DNA from: Massospora cicadina
Lineage: Eukaryota; Entomophthoromycota; Entomophthoromycetes; Entomophthorales; Entomophthoraceae
DNA: 64,000 nucleotides
Reading direction: 5' to 3'
NCBI GenBank assembly: GCA_022478985.1
Contig: JAKSZP010009483.1
Coordinates: 1 to 64,000 of the forward strand
This document shows, piece by piece, positions 1 through 9,539 of the stretch; positions within the stretch are counted from its first letter, which is position 1, and each line of letters opens with the position of its first letter. Under the pieces are notes generated by a model. The model was not told the DNA's origin, ran no database searches, and saw nothing but the letters and a program-made list of their open reading frames with translations. Both the position numbers and the translations under genes were made by a program.

Positions 1-245
1 ATCCTGAGCTGATCATTATCAAAAATATGGAAGAGGCCAAAGTGGAAAATATCCTGGCATCCCACAAGTCTTATCAGTCTGTTCAACACTCATGGCTTGG
101 AAAGGGTATTCAGCTTATGAGAACAGTTGAGTTAGGGCTTGCAATTGCGCCAACTGCATAGAGCTGGTCAAAGCATTTCACAAATCCCACCCTGACTCTT
201 CCCGCTCCCCCCCAAAAAAAAATTGTGACTGTAATGGTGATCAAG
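1..245 (+). pseudogene. chromodomain at C-terminus of gypsy integrase, broken
   Basis: The third frame reads a chromodomain-like run (MEEAKVENILASHKSYQSV followed by WLGKG), and after a stop and a frame change near 160 the usual chromodomain tail appears (ELVKAFHKSHPD, then a proline/lysine-rich end). In chromoviruses this domain sits at the integrase C-terminus and is thought to steer integration to marked chromatin. The order 'E-x-I-L ... W-x-G ... ELV-x-x-FH-x-x-HPD' is the family signature. The two frames show that the copy is dead. Only the C-terminus is inside the window. Confidence 0.65.
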
Positions 246-307
246 TTACCCAAGGCGCACAAGAATGTAGCCCTCATGCAGTTTTCTGGTGGTGGTGCCC
301 TTCCTTT

Positions 308-325
308 GAAAAAAGGAAAGGGTAA
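308..325 (+). other. polypurine tract of the chromovirus
   Basis: A run of A and G broken only by a final T lies directly before the LTR start TGTAAG at 326. This is where plus-strand priming of LTR retrotransposons occurs. Its position independently supports reading 326-1754 as a 3' LTR. Confidence 0.6.
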
Positions 326-1754
326 TGTAAGTCTTGGGAAACGTCCCCTGTGTGTTAATTGGGCCCTCTAATTGTTTCTGAGGAAGAAGGTACTGAAGAA
401 GGTGGCTGTACCCCTTGTTGCCCAGGGCAACCTCGCCCATGTGGTAGACAAGCACTGGGTAACAGCCCTCCCTCTTTGGATCCCTCCCCTGGTGCCAACA
501 CTCACCTTGGCAGAACTATTACATCTAATCATGGAAATTTGTGCTGAGATTGCCAAAATGAAGTCAATCAGTCTAAAAATGAGTGGAAACAAGCCCAATA
601 ATTGGAATTCACATAGTCAAAAAGGGATGAAGATTGGTTTATCAGCTGGAATCATCAATAGTTTTGATTCAGCCAACACTGCAATTGTCAAAATTAACCC
701 CTTCTCAAAATTGTTGGGGATGATCCTTAATGTGCAGGTAGTAGCATTGGACACCATCGATGAGAGTTTGAAGCTCCCTTCCAGTAAATTGGGCATTGCA
801 GCTGATGCAACACTTTTGACCAAATAAATGGCCCAGCAACCAGGCATGGGTGGGTTGGGCATCCTGAACCCATTCCCAACCAATTGGGACCACCCCTACA
901 TGGGGTGGCCCTGGGGGATTCCCACTGCTTGTTGGGCCAGATGCCATTACACTAACCATCAGAAATGCAGTCAAGCCTCAGTTCAGGCATTTGAGGTCAA
1001 ACTGACAGAGACTCAGCCTATTACAGAATTCTTTGATGTCAGTTCCCAGTGAGCTTATCTACCCCATTCCCAAATAATTTGCCGGTTAGATCAAAATTAA
1101 GGGTCTCAATCCTGGCTTATCCCCACATCAATCGACCACTATTTAATCAGTTGCATCACACTGATAAAATGTTGGTCAATTTTCTTTACTTTTCTTTACA
1201 ATAAAATTTGACTCCAAAAACCATCAATTTTGATTTTTTGATACCCTTCTGGCCACATTCCTAATGGCTTTTCTCTGGTGACCCATCAGTCCTTAAACTG
1301 GATGGGCTTTACCAGTACTGATAGTCACTATATCCCTGCCATCATCAACTGGATTCAGCAAGCTAGATACTTCTGGAAATTCAACCCTGTTATTACAAAC
1401 ATTTGCCAACAATATACTGGGATCTTGTAGCCTTATATCCACCATCTCCAAGTAAGGATCTGCCCCCTTGTCTCCCTAGTTAAATTAAATCCACCTGTCA
1501 GTGACCTTGTAGAAACTATACCTGTGGTACCACCCCTGCAGCAAGACCTCCCATGTCTGGGGCTGTCTCTATTTGGTTCATTCTTGGGTTGCTGTTCACT
1601 ATTGCCCTACACCAACAGTTTATTGTTTCCCAATGCCTGGCTCCATACAACATCATACATGTGGCAATGCCTCTGGCATTCTGGCTTGCTTTTTGGGTGC
1701 TTATGCATCCTGACTGGCAGGCCAGTCTAAACTTCTTCTGCCATTTTCATGACA
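326..1754 (+). repeat. 3' LTR (1.43 kb) of chromovirus family A
   Basis: It begins TGTAAGTCT and ends CATGACA, matching the ends of the solo LTR at 32419-34174. Two internal stretches also match that copy: the segment around 380-470 (peptide GNLAHVVDKHW here, GDLGHVVDERY there) and the terminal segment around 1670-1754 (HPDWQASL here, HPDWKTSL there). A 151-codon frame at 372-827 lies inside the LTR; it has no recognisable domain, and I treat it as LTR sequence rather than a host gene. The LTR is unusually long for a gypsy element. Copies are clearly diverged, so the family is old. Confidence 0.7.
372..827 (+). other. 151-codon open frame inside the LTR, unknown
   Basis: The frame starts MFLRKKVLKK and contains GNLAHVVDKHW, then a hydrophobic/acidic stretch (LAELLHLIMEICAEIAKM). 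A diverged counterpart occurs at about 32460-32640 in the solo LTR (GDLGHVVDERY, then after a one-base frameshift VPHFAASALIEGIKEVC). I do not recognise a domain. Similarity at both DNA and peptide level between two LTR copies could mean a real LTR-borne ORF or simply shared LTR ancestry. There is no initiation context or neighbouring gene to support expression. Confidence 0.3.
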
Positions 1755-2137
1755 AAGATGCCCTAGAGGTATAAATATTGGCACCTGACCTAATGAATGA
1801 TTATCAAATAAATATCATCTAATAAAAGATATTTTTTTATTTTATCTCTTTCCTGGTTTTTATCAGAATCTTTTCTTTGGAGAAGAGTTGACAAGCTGGA
1901 AGCACTAACTCCATAGCTTGTATTTTTACCTGCCATAGAAGAAGTTCTAAATACATGAGGAAAATTAAGCCCAAAATTGACCAGAAGAGTTAAGGCTATT
2001 TGAATATGCCTAGTGAGTTTCTGAATGGGCAAAATACCATAAGACGCTGGCAAGATCAAGGATTATTTGACTGAACTTTATCCCAATCAAGCATGCAGGA
2101 TTATAATTATCAAGTGAGCTATCCTCAGGATTTAACA
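1755..2137 (+). repeat. right part of an E1-family LTR, split by the chromovirus
   Basis: From the CCTAGAGGTATAAATA motif near 1762 to the terminal AACA at 2137 this stretch follows the right ends of the E1 LTRs (36684-37057 and 44240-44612): same TATA-like motif, the shared TTATTTTATCTCTTTCCTGG segment, and the same CCCA..TTGACCAGAAGAGTT block. The left two thirds are missing, replaced by the chromovirus LTR ending at 1754. No primer-binding site follows 2137, so it was a solo or 3' LTR. More diverged than the two E1 LTRs are from each other. Confidence 0.75.
1770..1777 (+). promoter_or_regulatory. TATA-like box of E1-family LTR
   Basis: TATAAATA preceded by CCTAGAGG, conserved at 36692-36699 in the 5' LTR of E1 and altered to TATAGATA near 44249 in its 3' LTR. 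It is placed about 365 bp before the LTR end, which fits an LTR promoter upstream of the R region. Inferred from motif and position only. Confidence 0.4.
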
Positions 2138-2295
2138 ATGAAAAAAGAGTGAGCAATAATATGCTTGCACTATTTCAGCAGGGATAATAAAATAAAACTA
2201 TCACCAAAAATTATGTTGAGATTAAATATATAAAATGTTAAAGTTGAAGTATAAAATATTGAAATTAGTTTGTAAAATGTAAAATTGAAATGCAA

Positions 2296-2558
2296 ACTTG
2301 TTATAGGAGCCTCTACCGCTGCCTCCCCGAGTTTGATTCTGGTACAGGAACTTTGGGTAGGGGAAACTATAACTATGTTGGTGTTGTGCACCAATGCCCC
2401 AAACCGAAATAGTAAACACCAAAGGTGGTCCATGGAGTTCCTGGCCTATCATATGCCGCGCGTGGAGGTTTTCCAGATTTTATCCTCCTTTCCCATACAT
2501 TCGATTTCCCTTAATCGGTGCGGTATTCTCCCCCGGTCGGCCCACCTCGAATAAAATA
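2296..2558 (+). mobile_element. SINE copy 1 (tRNA-derived head, LINE-like tail)
   Basis: Matches, in direct orientation, the reverse complement of the SINE at 28759-29045 along its length: CTGCCTCCCC plus a B-box-like GAGTTTGATTCTGG at about 2328-2341, then CTTTGGGTAGGGGAAACTA, CCATGGAGTTCCTGGCCTAT, the GGTTTTCCAG..TTTTATCCT block, and the tail CCGGTCGGCCCACCTCGAATAAAAT. The A-box end is degraded or truncated. The tail resembles the 3' tails of the LINEs in this window. No clear target duplication was found. Confidence 0.65.
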
Positions 2559-2945
2559 CTTTTAACTAAACCACTTAGCTAAAATAATTAGATTAAAAAT
2601 CAACAAATCACCAACCGCTTCGTAACCAAAACTAAATGTATCGAAACAACCAAAATCACCAACCACTTACCAAAACCAATTAAATTATCAAATCAACCAA
2701 TCACTAACTTCTTTATTAAAACCGTTAAGCTTAATCAACCCAAAACCACCAACTGCTCGACAAAACCATTTAAACTGTCAAATCAACCAAATATCAAACT
2801 TCTCAGCCATAACAATATACCGATTTCCATTAAAAACATATAAAATTTTAACTTGTTACATATAAAACATTTTATTTTTACTAAGAAAATTAAAAATCGG
2901 GCTTCTGAGGTGCACACGCTGGGGCACTGACACAAGTTCAATGCG
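2559..2945. repeat. degenerate minisatellite (about 46 bp unit) and AT-rich flank
   Basis: Between 2607 and 2800 the motif ATCACCAACC or a variant recurs at about 2607, 2655, 2700, 2744 and 2791, each followed by ACCAAAACC..TTAA and then ATCAAATCAACCAA. Spacing is 44-48 bp, giving four imperfect tandem units. The rest to 2945 is AT-rich without a recognisable feature. Confidence 0.55.
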
Positions 2946-5230
2946 GGATAAATGATACCACTGGATGTGAGTTCGCCCAGTCTCCCCCTCCTCACCACGG
3001 CCGCTTTTCACACATCCAGTAGGCTGAGGTCAATCATTGAACTGGCCAATTTGTGGGCTCCAGGATCAAAACTCCAGTTGCCTGAAGCCTCAACCCTGTC
3101 ATCCCTAAAGAAGACACAATTCATGTCTCTCCCAGCACTACTGACCCCTGATGCCTTTCTCCTGGATCCTCAGGCCAACCTTCTGGAAGAAGGCCTTCCA
3201 TTCAGATTTAGAATTGGGTGCATATAAGCTGATAAACTAATTCAATTCTTCTCCAAACATTGACATTGGCATTACTACCACTGCCTTTATTGGACCCATT
3301 ACCTTTTTTTCCAACACCTTGACCTTGCCACCCACCAGACCAAAATACCCCCTTTGGTTTCTGCCCTCCTTCTTTACCTCCCTAAGGGTGAGTCTAAGTT
3401 TGGTTGATCTACCAAGTGAGAGTAAAATGATTGTTTCAGAAGGAACTGGAAATCTCAGTCCTCTTCCACCCTAGTTTGGACTTAGTCTTATGAGAAAGCT
3501 GATATCTATCCCATGTTGTTGCAATCAGAGTTTCACCCACTGCCACTGCTTGAGTCCATTAATACCACGTGTTAGCAAATTTAACCCTGATCACCATAGG
3601 TTCAAAACTGAAGAGGCTTTGGTGTTAGGATCTGTGGGGTTACCATCCTCTTCCACCTCAGCTGGTTTATCAGGACCTTGTTTTTTCCTCCTTTTTCTAG
3701 TACTATATTTGGCAGGGGTGGAAGCTACTTGGTCACAGCAGCTTTTGGAGTCTTAACGTTGCCAGGGTCCTGGATAGACTCATCCACTTTGGGTAAAGCA
3801 TTGGGTTAGAATACACTGGCCCACTATTGCTAGCAGGCAACACCTCCCTCACCTCTGCCTCTCCCCTATGGGCCTTGTGCGCTCTGTCCCACCCACATCT
3901 TAATGGTTGCCCGCCTCTTACACGATCAATTGATGGGGAGAACCCTATCTGTTTGGGAATCAGCCGTTTCCAATATGTTCTTTGCAGATTGGGGCAAAAC
4001 GCCACTTATCTTGATTTGGAGTCTAGCTGCTTCCCTCGCCTTCCAGGTCACTTTGATTCCTTATTGACCTTTCTGGCGCCTTTCAGAACCTCAGTCTCCG
4101 CCTCCAAAGTGTTGCCAGCCGTTGCCTTCTCCCTTGTAATGGCTGACAACTCAGTCAGCTTCTCCAACGCCTTCTGGAGAGCAAACTTCACTTTCTCTGA
4201 GGACGCCATTACTGGCACTCTCATGCTAGGCCTAGTAGGTTTAACCACTGCCGCAGGAGGTTGAACCTGAGGACATTTGGCTCTTTTTTGCCCCTTCACA
4301 CCAAACATGAAGCACCTGTCCAGCGGTACCACAGGGAAACTCCAGGTACCCACAGTGACTGAACGAGGCAACTCCCCATATGATTCTGGAAAGTTCAACC
4401 TTCAAATCCTGGTCCCAAGATCCCATGGTGAACTTTTTCAAGCTATCGTTCTTCTGCTTCAAGTTTTTTACCGGCTTGTTCTCACTAAAGAGATCACTCT
4501 GAAAAAGCCTTTCAGCTGAGAAATCATGGCCCCTCTAGTGATCACAGGTATTACATCCCTCAGAATGAACCTTCCAAACTTGGTGCTAATGTCAAGGCAT
4601 ATGGCCTCCTCATCCTTTGTGCTCAAACTGGCAGTCAAAACCTGTTAATTTTTAGCTTAGACTAGAAGTTCATAAGTTATAACCTAGGAGCCAGACGTGG
4701 ATATGGAGTGAGGCGAACCCACACACCTCAATCACTCTGACCATGAGCATCTCCTTAGACCACCCAGTATTCACTTCCACGGCGTGAACCCTTTTGGCTC
4801 TCTACCTTGATCACCATCAGATCCTTGGAGGGGTCAGAGTTCCCCATTTAGAAAAGCTTGGTTCTGACTCCAAAGCCATTAGCAGCCACCTCTGCAAAAA
4901 AGACCAAAGCCTCTCGTGCAGCAGGGGCCACACCCACTGTTGATTTGTTAATGGAGTTGGTCTCGTCAGTTTGTTTTTGTGACAAATTTTGCTCTTGAGA
5001 ACCTTTTTGTGTGGGAACTATTGCAGCCCTTTTGGGTCAGGAAAGCCTTTTCATCCTTCAGGACTGGCTAAAGGTGGGAGGTAGTGATGGTGCATGCTCT
5101 CACTATTCACAACTGCAATTTTCTGAAAGTTACAAGACAAAGAGCTCTTATTGACGTTCATGTCCCAGATTACTTGCAAATTGCAACATGGCCTGATGGA
5201 CCTTTGGGGGAGGAGGGGTAAGGGATGCTA
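2946..5230 (-). pseudogene. unidentified minus-strand coding relic
   Basis: Read from about 4900 down to 2950 the minus strand gives long coding-like pieces in shifting frames: a piece with ISTKFGRFILRDVIPVITRG (near 4560), the 116-codon frame 4398-4048 with a charged helical stretch (SSEKVKFALQKALEKLTELS), a piece at 4005-3733, and a Lys/Gly/Asn-rich tract near 3300-3380 (GKKGNGSNKGSGSN). The plus strand gives only low-complexity shadows. The basic tail and helical segment would suit the nucleic-acid-binding first ORF of a LINE, but I recognise no diagnostic motif. It lies head-to-head with the LINE 3' fragment at 5238. Confidence 0.3.
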
Positions 5231-5237
5231 GTCTATA

Positions 5238-5705
5238 ATGATTCAAAACTTTCTCTTCCATTTCCACAGCAACATTTTGGTCACTAAGGTGACTCTATGT
5301 AAGTGGAGTAAGCATAAGGAGGATGACCTTCTTTATGCCTGTAAGGTGTGTGGAGGGAAGGAGATGGCAAAACACATCTTCACAGAGTGTCCAGCAGTGG
5401 ATGCTGTGTGGAAAAGTGTTCTTCTATGGTATGAAGCATACCAACCAGGATGTAAGTTATTCTTTGTTCATCTCAAATATACAGAAAATCTAACTGTGTA
5501 TGCTCCTTCAAGTCTGCTTGCAGACAAGGAGGGGTTCAGGGTCTGATGATGATAGGGGAGGTGATGTATGGTCTATGGCTTTCCAAAAATCAGCGTTGCT
5601 TCCTCACTGAAGGAATCCTAGTGATAAGCTCACTGACCATAGTTAAGCGACAGCTATATTTAGCTATGAATGCTATAGTAATCCTCTTTCCTCAAGTAAG
5701 CTTTT
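5238..5705 (+). pseudogene. 3' end of a second LINE type (zinc-binding region after RT)
   Basis: The frame 5238-5546 carries the zinc-binding motif found C-terminal to the reverse transcriptase in many LINEs: CKVCGGKEMAKHIFTECP followed by VW. After a frameshift near 5545 the expected C-terminal helix continues (MMIGEVMYGLWLSKNQR, to about 5705). All upstream reverse transcriptase is missing, so the copy is 5'-truncated at about 5235, as is usual for incomplete target-primed reverse transcription. The motif spacing and sequence differ from those of LINE-A/B/C, so this is a separate LINE lineage. Confidence 0.65.
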
Positions 5706-5765
5706 AAAATCCTTAAGGCTTTGCTGATTTATAGTTCCTTATATTTTTAACTGCACAGGTTCAAT

Positions 5766-6596
5766 GTTGTGCAATCCTTTGTGTTGTCCGAAAATAACAT
5801 ATATTTGATTGATAATAGTATGGAGACTATAATTCATATTTGAATAGATCACTAGCGTTAGGTCCAACGCTTGACCAGTATTCCTCTCAAAAATAATATG
5901 TCCTCAATAGGGATTCATTCCCTTATACTGCTAAAATTGATCCACACTCAAATCCTCGTTTACAGCTTCTCTTTGGTGACACACAGTTGGCAGCAATTCC
6001 CATCTCAGCTCAGCTTCTCTTCTCTGGATCCACGATCCTTACTCTTTATCCTTAAGAGTCTCCAGTTAAAGCATACAGCAATAATTTTCTTGAAGAAGAA
6101 TAGATTAGAATTAATTCTGCTAAAGTATATTTATGGTAATACTCTGGTAATTGATGTAATTGATCTTTTTTAATAAGTGAATTTTAAGGGAATTTTTAGT
6201 GATTATGCGCTCAACCCTCAGTTGGCACCTCAATGATGAAACAGCAGCCGTTGCCATTGAATTACCTTTTGTCATCATCAGTGATGGTCTTCCCCATCCT
6301 GGCTAGGATTCTGTCATCAGACATCCTCAAGACCTGAAATGGAAAGAGTTAAAAAAGTGTCCTTAACGTTTTCCTCTTGATCCCAGCGAATCAACCATAT
6401 TTGACAAGTGACCTGCTTAGGTAATGGGACTTGTTAACCATTAAAGCAGGTCACAAGCCAAATTATTTATTCACTAGTTGCAGGTGGCATCACTCACCTT
6501 GCAACTTGATCCTTAAGTTCCCAATTGGTCAGTGATGAAACCTGACTGATCCCAATCAGTACACTTGATAGTTAATCATTGATCACCTATCAGATG
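5766..6596 (-). repeat. minus-strand LTR related to the E3 LTR
   Basis: The reverse complement of this stretch aligns with the E3 5' LTR (53050-53915). The best blocks are the identical 16-mer AAACAGCAGCCGTTGC at 6239-6254 (its complement lies near 53400), the CCTGCT..TTAAT..CATTACCTA block near 6410-6450, and the start GATAGGTGATCA at about 6581-6592. On the minus strand a purine tract (AAAATGGGGG) directly precedes the LTR start, as expected for a 3' LTR. The far end near 5766 is inferred from the E3 length and a TGTTG match. Small frames inside it (for example 5871-6173) are not genes. Confidence 0.55.
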
Positions 6597-7255
6597 CCCC
6601 CATTTTGTTGTCAATTCTACCCAAAAAGATCGTAATAATTCACCCAGATTAATCCTTAATGGATCTGAACCAGGTGAATTACCTAAAAATACCCCAAACA
6701 TTGTTAGCTAAAATCAGGGTCAACTGATTTCCAATTCACTTTGTTATAGGGATTTATCCCCTAGCATTCCCTGATAATCTAGTCAGCTGGGAATGTGGGA
6801 AAATTCAGTATAAGCCCAACTTAGGATTCAGTCTGGTCTCATTTCTCAAAACAAGGAATGGGAGGCATAACTCTGAACTGGCTGGGTAGCCTTTACTGCT
6901 TGGTAAACCAAAAAGTAAGTGAGATCTCAGTTTTGTGGTGGTGTGATCTACCATATCTGTGGTTGGTCCCACATCTGTGGTGCTTAGGTTTGCGCAGCCC
7001 CAGTGCAGCAGAGGTAAGTACCCCAGGTTTTACCCTACAAAGTTGCCTGCACTGGGTGCCTTAACAGGCACACAAAAACTTAAAAATAACAAACCAAATA
7101 TAAAAGTATATGTGAATTGTAAGATGCAAGTAACTCCAAAGAAATGCTACTTATAAAATTTTGTTAGAACAAAATATGTAAAAATGTTTTGGCATGTTTA
7201 AAAAATAATAATGAAAAAGTCCTATTTGTATAAGGTTTAAATTAAAGTTTAGTAA
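6597..7255 (-). other. noncoding remnant next to the minus-strand LTR
   Basis: On the minus strand this is where the internal region of the E3-related element should begin. A purine-rich tract (complement of GCCCCCATTTT, 6596-6606) is visible, but no coding domain can be read in either direction. The frames at 6858-7156 have no recognisable motif. The target site of LINE-A (7256-7272) closes the stretch. Confidence 0.35.
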
Positions 7256-7272
7256 AAAAGGTAAGTATCTTG
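7256..7272 (+). repeat. left target-site duplication of LINE-A
   Basis: AAAAGGTAAGTATCTTG; the right copy at 12535-12551 differs at one base (C for T). Seventeen bases is a typical length for target-primed insertion of APE-type LINEs. Confidence 0.8.
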
Positions 7273-7369
7273 GATTACTATCACTTTTAGTAATACAATT
7301 CGATTCAAACAGCATAATTTGATAATCAATACCAGGTGATATGAGTATGAATAATAAAGCAAAGAGCTG

Positions 7370-8516
7370 GGTGAAACGCGGTAAAGAGCAGCGGACCTGG
7401 ACCTGCACCACCCAAAGGTACTAAGCGCACAGGTACAAACAAAAATCTCAGTAAAAATAAAAAAACCTGAGGTGGCGCCCCCTGCGGGTTTTGTTAATTT
7501 TTTTGTAAATTATTGCAGTTATATGGAAGTATCCCAATCTCAACCACTGTCATTGGTGGAACACAGGATATGAGTTTTCTTGGGCGTAGAAACACCGATA
7601 ATGTGGGAAAAGTTTAGCAAAGCCCAACATAAATTTTTCCTACACGCGGTGTACTTAACAACCCATACTATCTGCAGAGGTTGGGTAGATCTTGGGTTCA
7701 AAACTGCAGAAGAAGTGAATGAAGCAGCAAAAGTCAGAGTAGTACTCAACCTTCCTTATGGACAGCATTTGGTACTGACCAAATGCACCCATTGGACAGA
7801 ATCAAAAGACATTTTTATAATTTTTTATTATCTTCTGACCACACTGGTGCGCACAGTAGTCAAAAGACATCTCTGAGAATGCTTGGAAGCCTATGGAGAA
7901 ATCAAACAATTCGAGATGCAAAGATTTCAGCTGATGCCAACCCTTAGTACCAGGAAGGCAATAGAAATTATTTCCCTGAACCAGGATGTAGTAGAGGATA
8001 TTATAAAGATCCTCACATAGCATCCTTCACCATTATGGGAAAAAATCCCAGCTGTTCCGCACAACATTGGAAAGTGCACCCCCCATATGCAACCACTGCC
8101 AGGCCTTTGGGCACAAGATTCACTCTTGCCCCATAAAAGAAGGCCTGATATAAATGGAATTTTGTGAGGAGGAAATGGGAAAAGATGACTCAGAGTACGC
8201 CAAAATCATGGATACCACACAAGCTTTCAACTGGGGAGAACATGGGCAATATATAATAATTGACCCTATTTCTCTGAAAGAATGAAAAATGGCCAAACAA
8301 GCTTGCAAGCTGGCCGCGGCCAAGGCAAAGGCCTCTGCAGAATCATCCATATTGCTGGAGCAGATCCAGGAAGACATGGATGAATTTGAGTCAATGAACC
8401 AATCAGATCCCACGGAAAACCAAACACCCAATCTGACCAGATTGAATTTGGCAGAACCCGATTTGGAAATGAATGCAGCAGAACTGGGGTTCAGCGCACC
8501 CCCTAAAATTGTGTAA
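7370..8516 (+). pseudogene. LINE-A ORF1 (RNA-binding gag-like protein), broken
   Basis: Pieces in several frames correspond to the better preserved ORF1 of LINE-B: a Gly/Pro/Lys-rich N-terminus near 7385-7440, the HAVYLTTHTICRGWVDLGFKTAEE segment (7650-7720), an RRM-like stretch near 7880-7985 (EAYGEIKQFEMQRFQLMP), a zinc-knuckle region near 8080-8140 (CNHCQAFGHKIHSCP readable with shifts), and the Ala/Lys-rich C-terminus in the frame 8289-8516. The protein would coat LINE RNA. At least four frameshifts or stops are present. ORF1 is followed by a short spacer, then the ORF2 endonuclease. Confidence 0.65.
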
Positions 8517-8789
8517 TTCAACCCAATTGGAAAGGAAAATCAACAATGGAATGTGCAAGAAAATAACGTGGCCAATAAAAGCACACAAGTGCACTGCAAT
8601 GATAAATTGAAACCAAGCAAAGCCAAGAGAGGAGCGAAAACTGCGGTGACAAAAGGGGCAGAATACACCCCAACTCCTACTCATGGTTATGCTCTCCGCA
8701 GCAGAGGTGCATTGGAGAGTAATGTGAGTGAGGGAATAGGGCCAGGGGGCCCTGCTAACCGCTCCTGAGGCGCATTGGGCATCTCAGTA

Positions 8790-9533
8790 GAGATAGGGAC
8801 ACTGAACATAGCGGGATTCAAGGCCTTAACATCCCAGGCCAAGAAGTTGAGTCTCCTATGAAACCCACCTGTGGATATCCTGGCGGTGCAGGAAACCCAC
8901 TGTCCACAGGGAGAGGAGGAGGCATGGGAAAAAATGCTCCTCCCAACAATATCATTTTGGTTACAACACTGTGGGGTGATAGTATGCATGAACCAAAACT
9001 TTAAATTTATCAATAAAAATTTGTTCCTGGACAGCTGCATACTCACTGTAACCTTCTCATGGCACACCAAAGTGCACACAATAGCCAGTGTGTATGCCCC
9101 AAATGGTGCACATGACCAAAGAGAATTTCTAACAGCCCTAACACAACTAAATCTACCAGCAAATACTTTCATAATGGGAGACATGAACTGCTGGATTAAC
9201 CCAGATATGGACCAATGGCCATACACAATAGAGATACCACAAGGGCAAGTGGAACTCCGCGTACTAAAGGCCACCCTGGGACTATATGATCCACTACCAA
9301 AAAGGCTACCCCTGCTACAAAACATGACACGCCCACATGTACACAATGGTACACTTGTCTCTATGTCAAGGATAGACCTAATACTTGCACCAATAATTTT
9401 CTGGCACCAAATAAAAAATTTAAAACTACAAAAATTGAATTTTCTGACCATCAGCTTGTTTTGGTGTCTTACAAACCAGCAAAACCAAGCACCCAAGCAC
9501 CCAGATGGTGCAAAATACGCCCAGAAAGTTTAG
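8790..9533 (+). pseudogene. LINE-A AP endonuclease domain of ORF2
   Basis: Reads LNIAGFKALTSQAKK (about 8802), a stop, then an open frame with VDILAVQETH (catalytic Glu), IASVYAPNGA, IMGDMNCW (Asp and Asn) and SMSRIDLILA. This is the order of motifs in the APE-type endonuclease that nicks target DNA for LINE insertion. The terminal SDHQ motif is blurred (LTISLFW region); LINE-B keeps it as FSDHQLV. Only one in-frame stop near 8858 separates the first motif from the rest, so this domain is better preserved than ORF1. Confidence 0.8.
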
Positions 9534-9539
9534 CTGACT

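Larger units (their letters stand above)
1..1754 (+). mobile_element. 3' end of a Ty3/gypsy chromovirus (chromodomain, PPT, 3' LTR)
   Basis: The window opens inside the last coding domain of an LTR retrotransposon. In order there is a chromodomain relic (to about 245), a purine-rich tract ending at 325, and a long terminal repeat from 326 (TG) to 1754 (CA). The rest of the element lies to the left of the window. A related solo LTR at 32419-34174 starts with the same TGTAAGTCT and ends with the same CATGACA, which fixes both ends of this LTR. The element sits inside an LTR of the E1 family, whose right half resumes at 1755. The five bases after the LTR (AAGAT) should be the target duplication, but the left copy is out of view. 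Confidence 0.75.

Noticed and set aside
372..827. A 151-codon open frame as a host gene
   Set aside because: It lies inside an LTR defined by matched ends with another copy and a polypurine tract; its peptide similarity is to the other LTR.
3827..4264. 145-codon plus-strand frame
   Set aside because: It is antisense to a more protein-like minus-strand frame (4398-4048) and is rich in Ser/Leu/Phe as expected of a shadow.
5871..6173. 100-codon plus-strand frame
   Set aside because: Falls inside the minus-strand LTR related to E3 and has low-complexity hydrophobic composition.
8687..9496. 269-codon minus-strand frame
   Set aside because: Antisense shadow of the LINE-A endonuclease; the plus strand carries the catalytic motifs.
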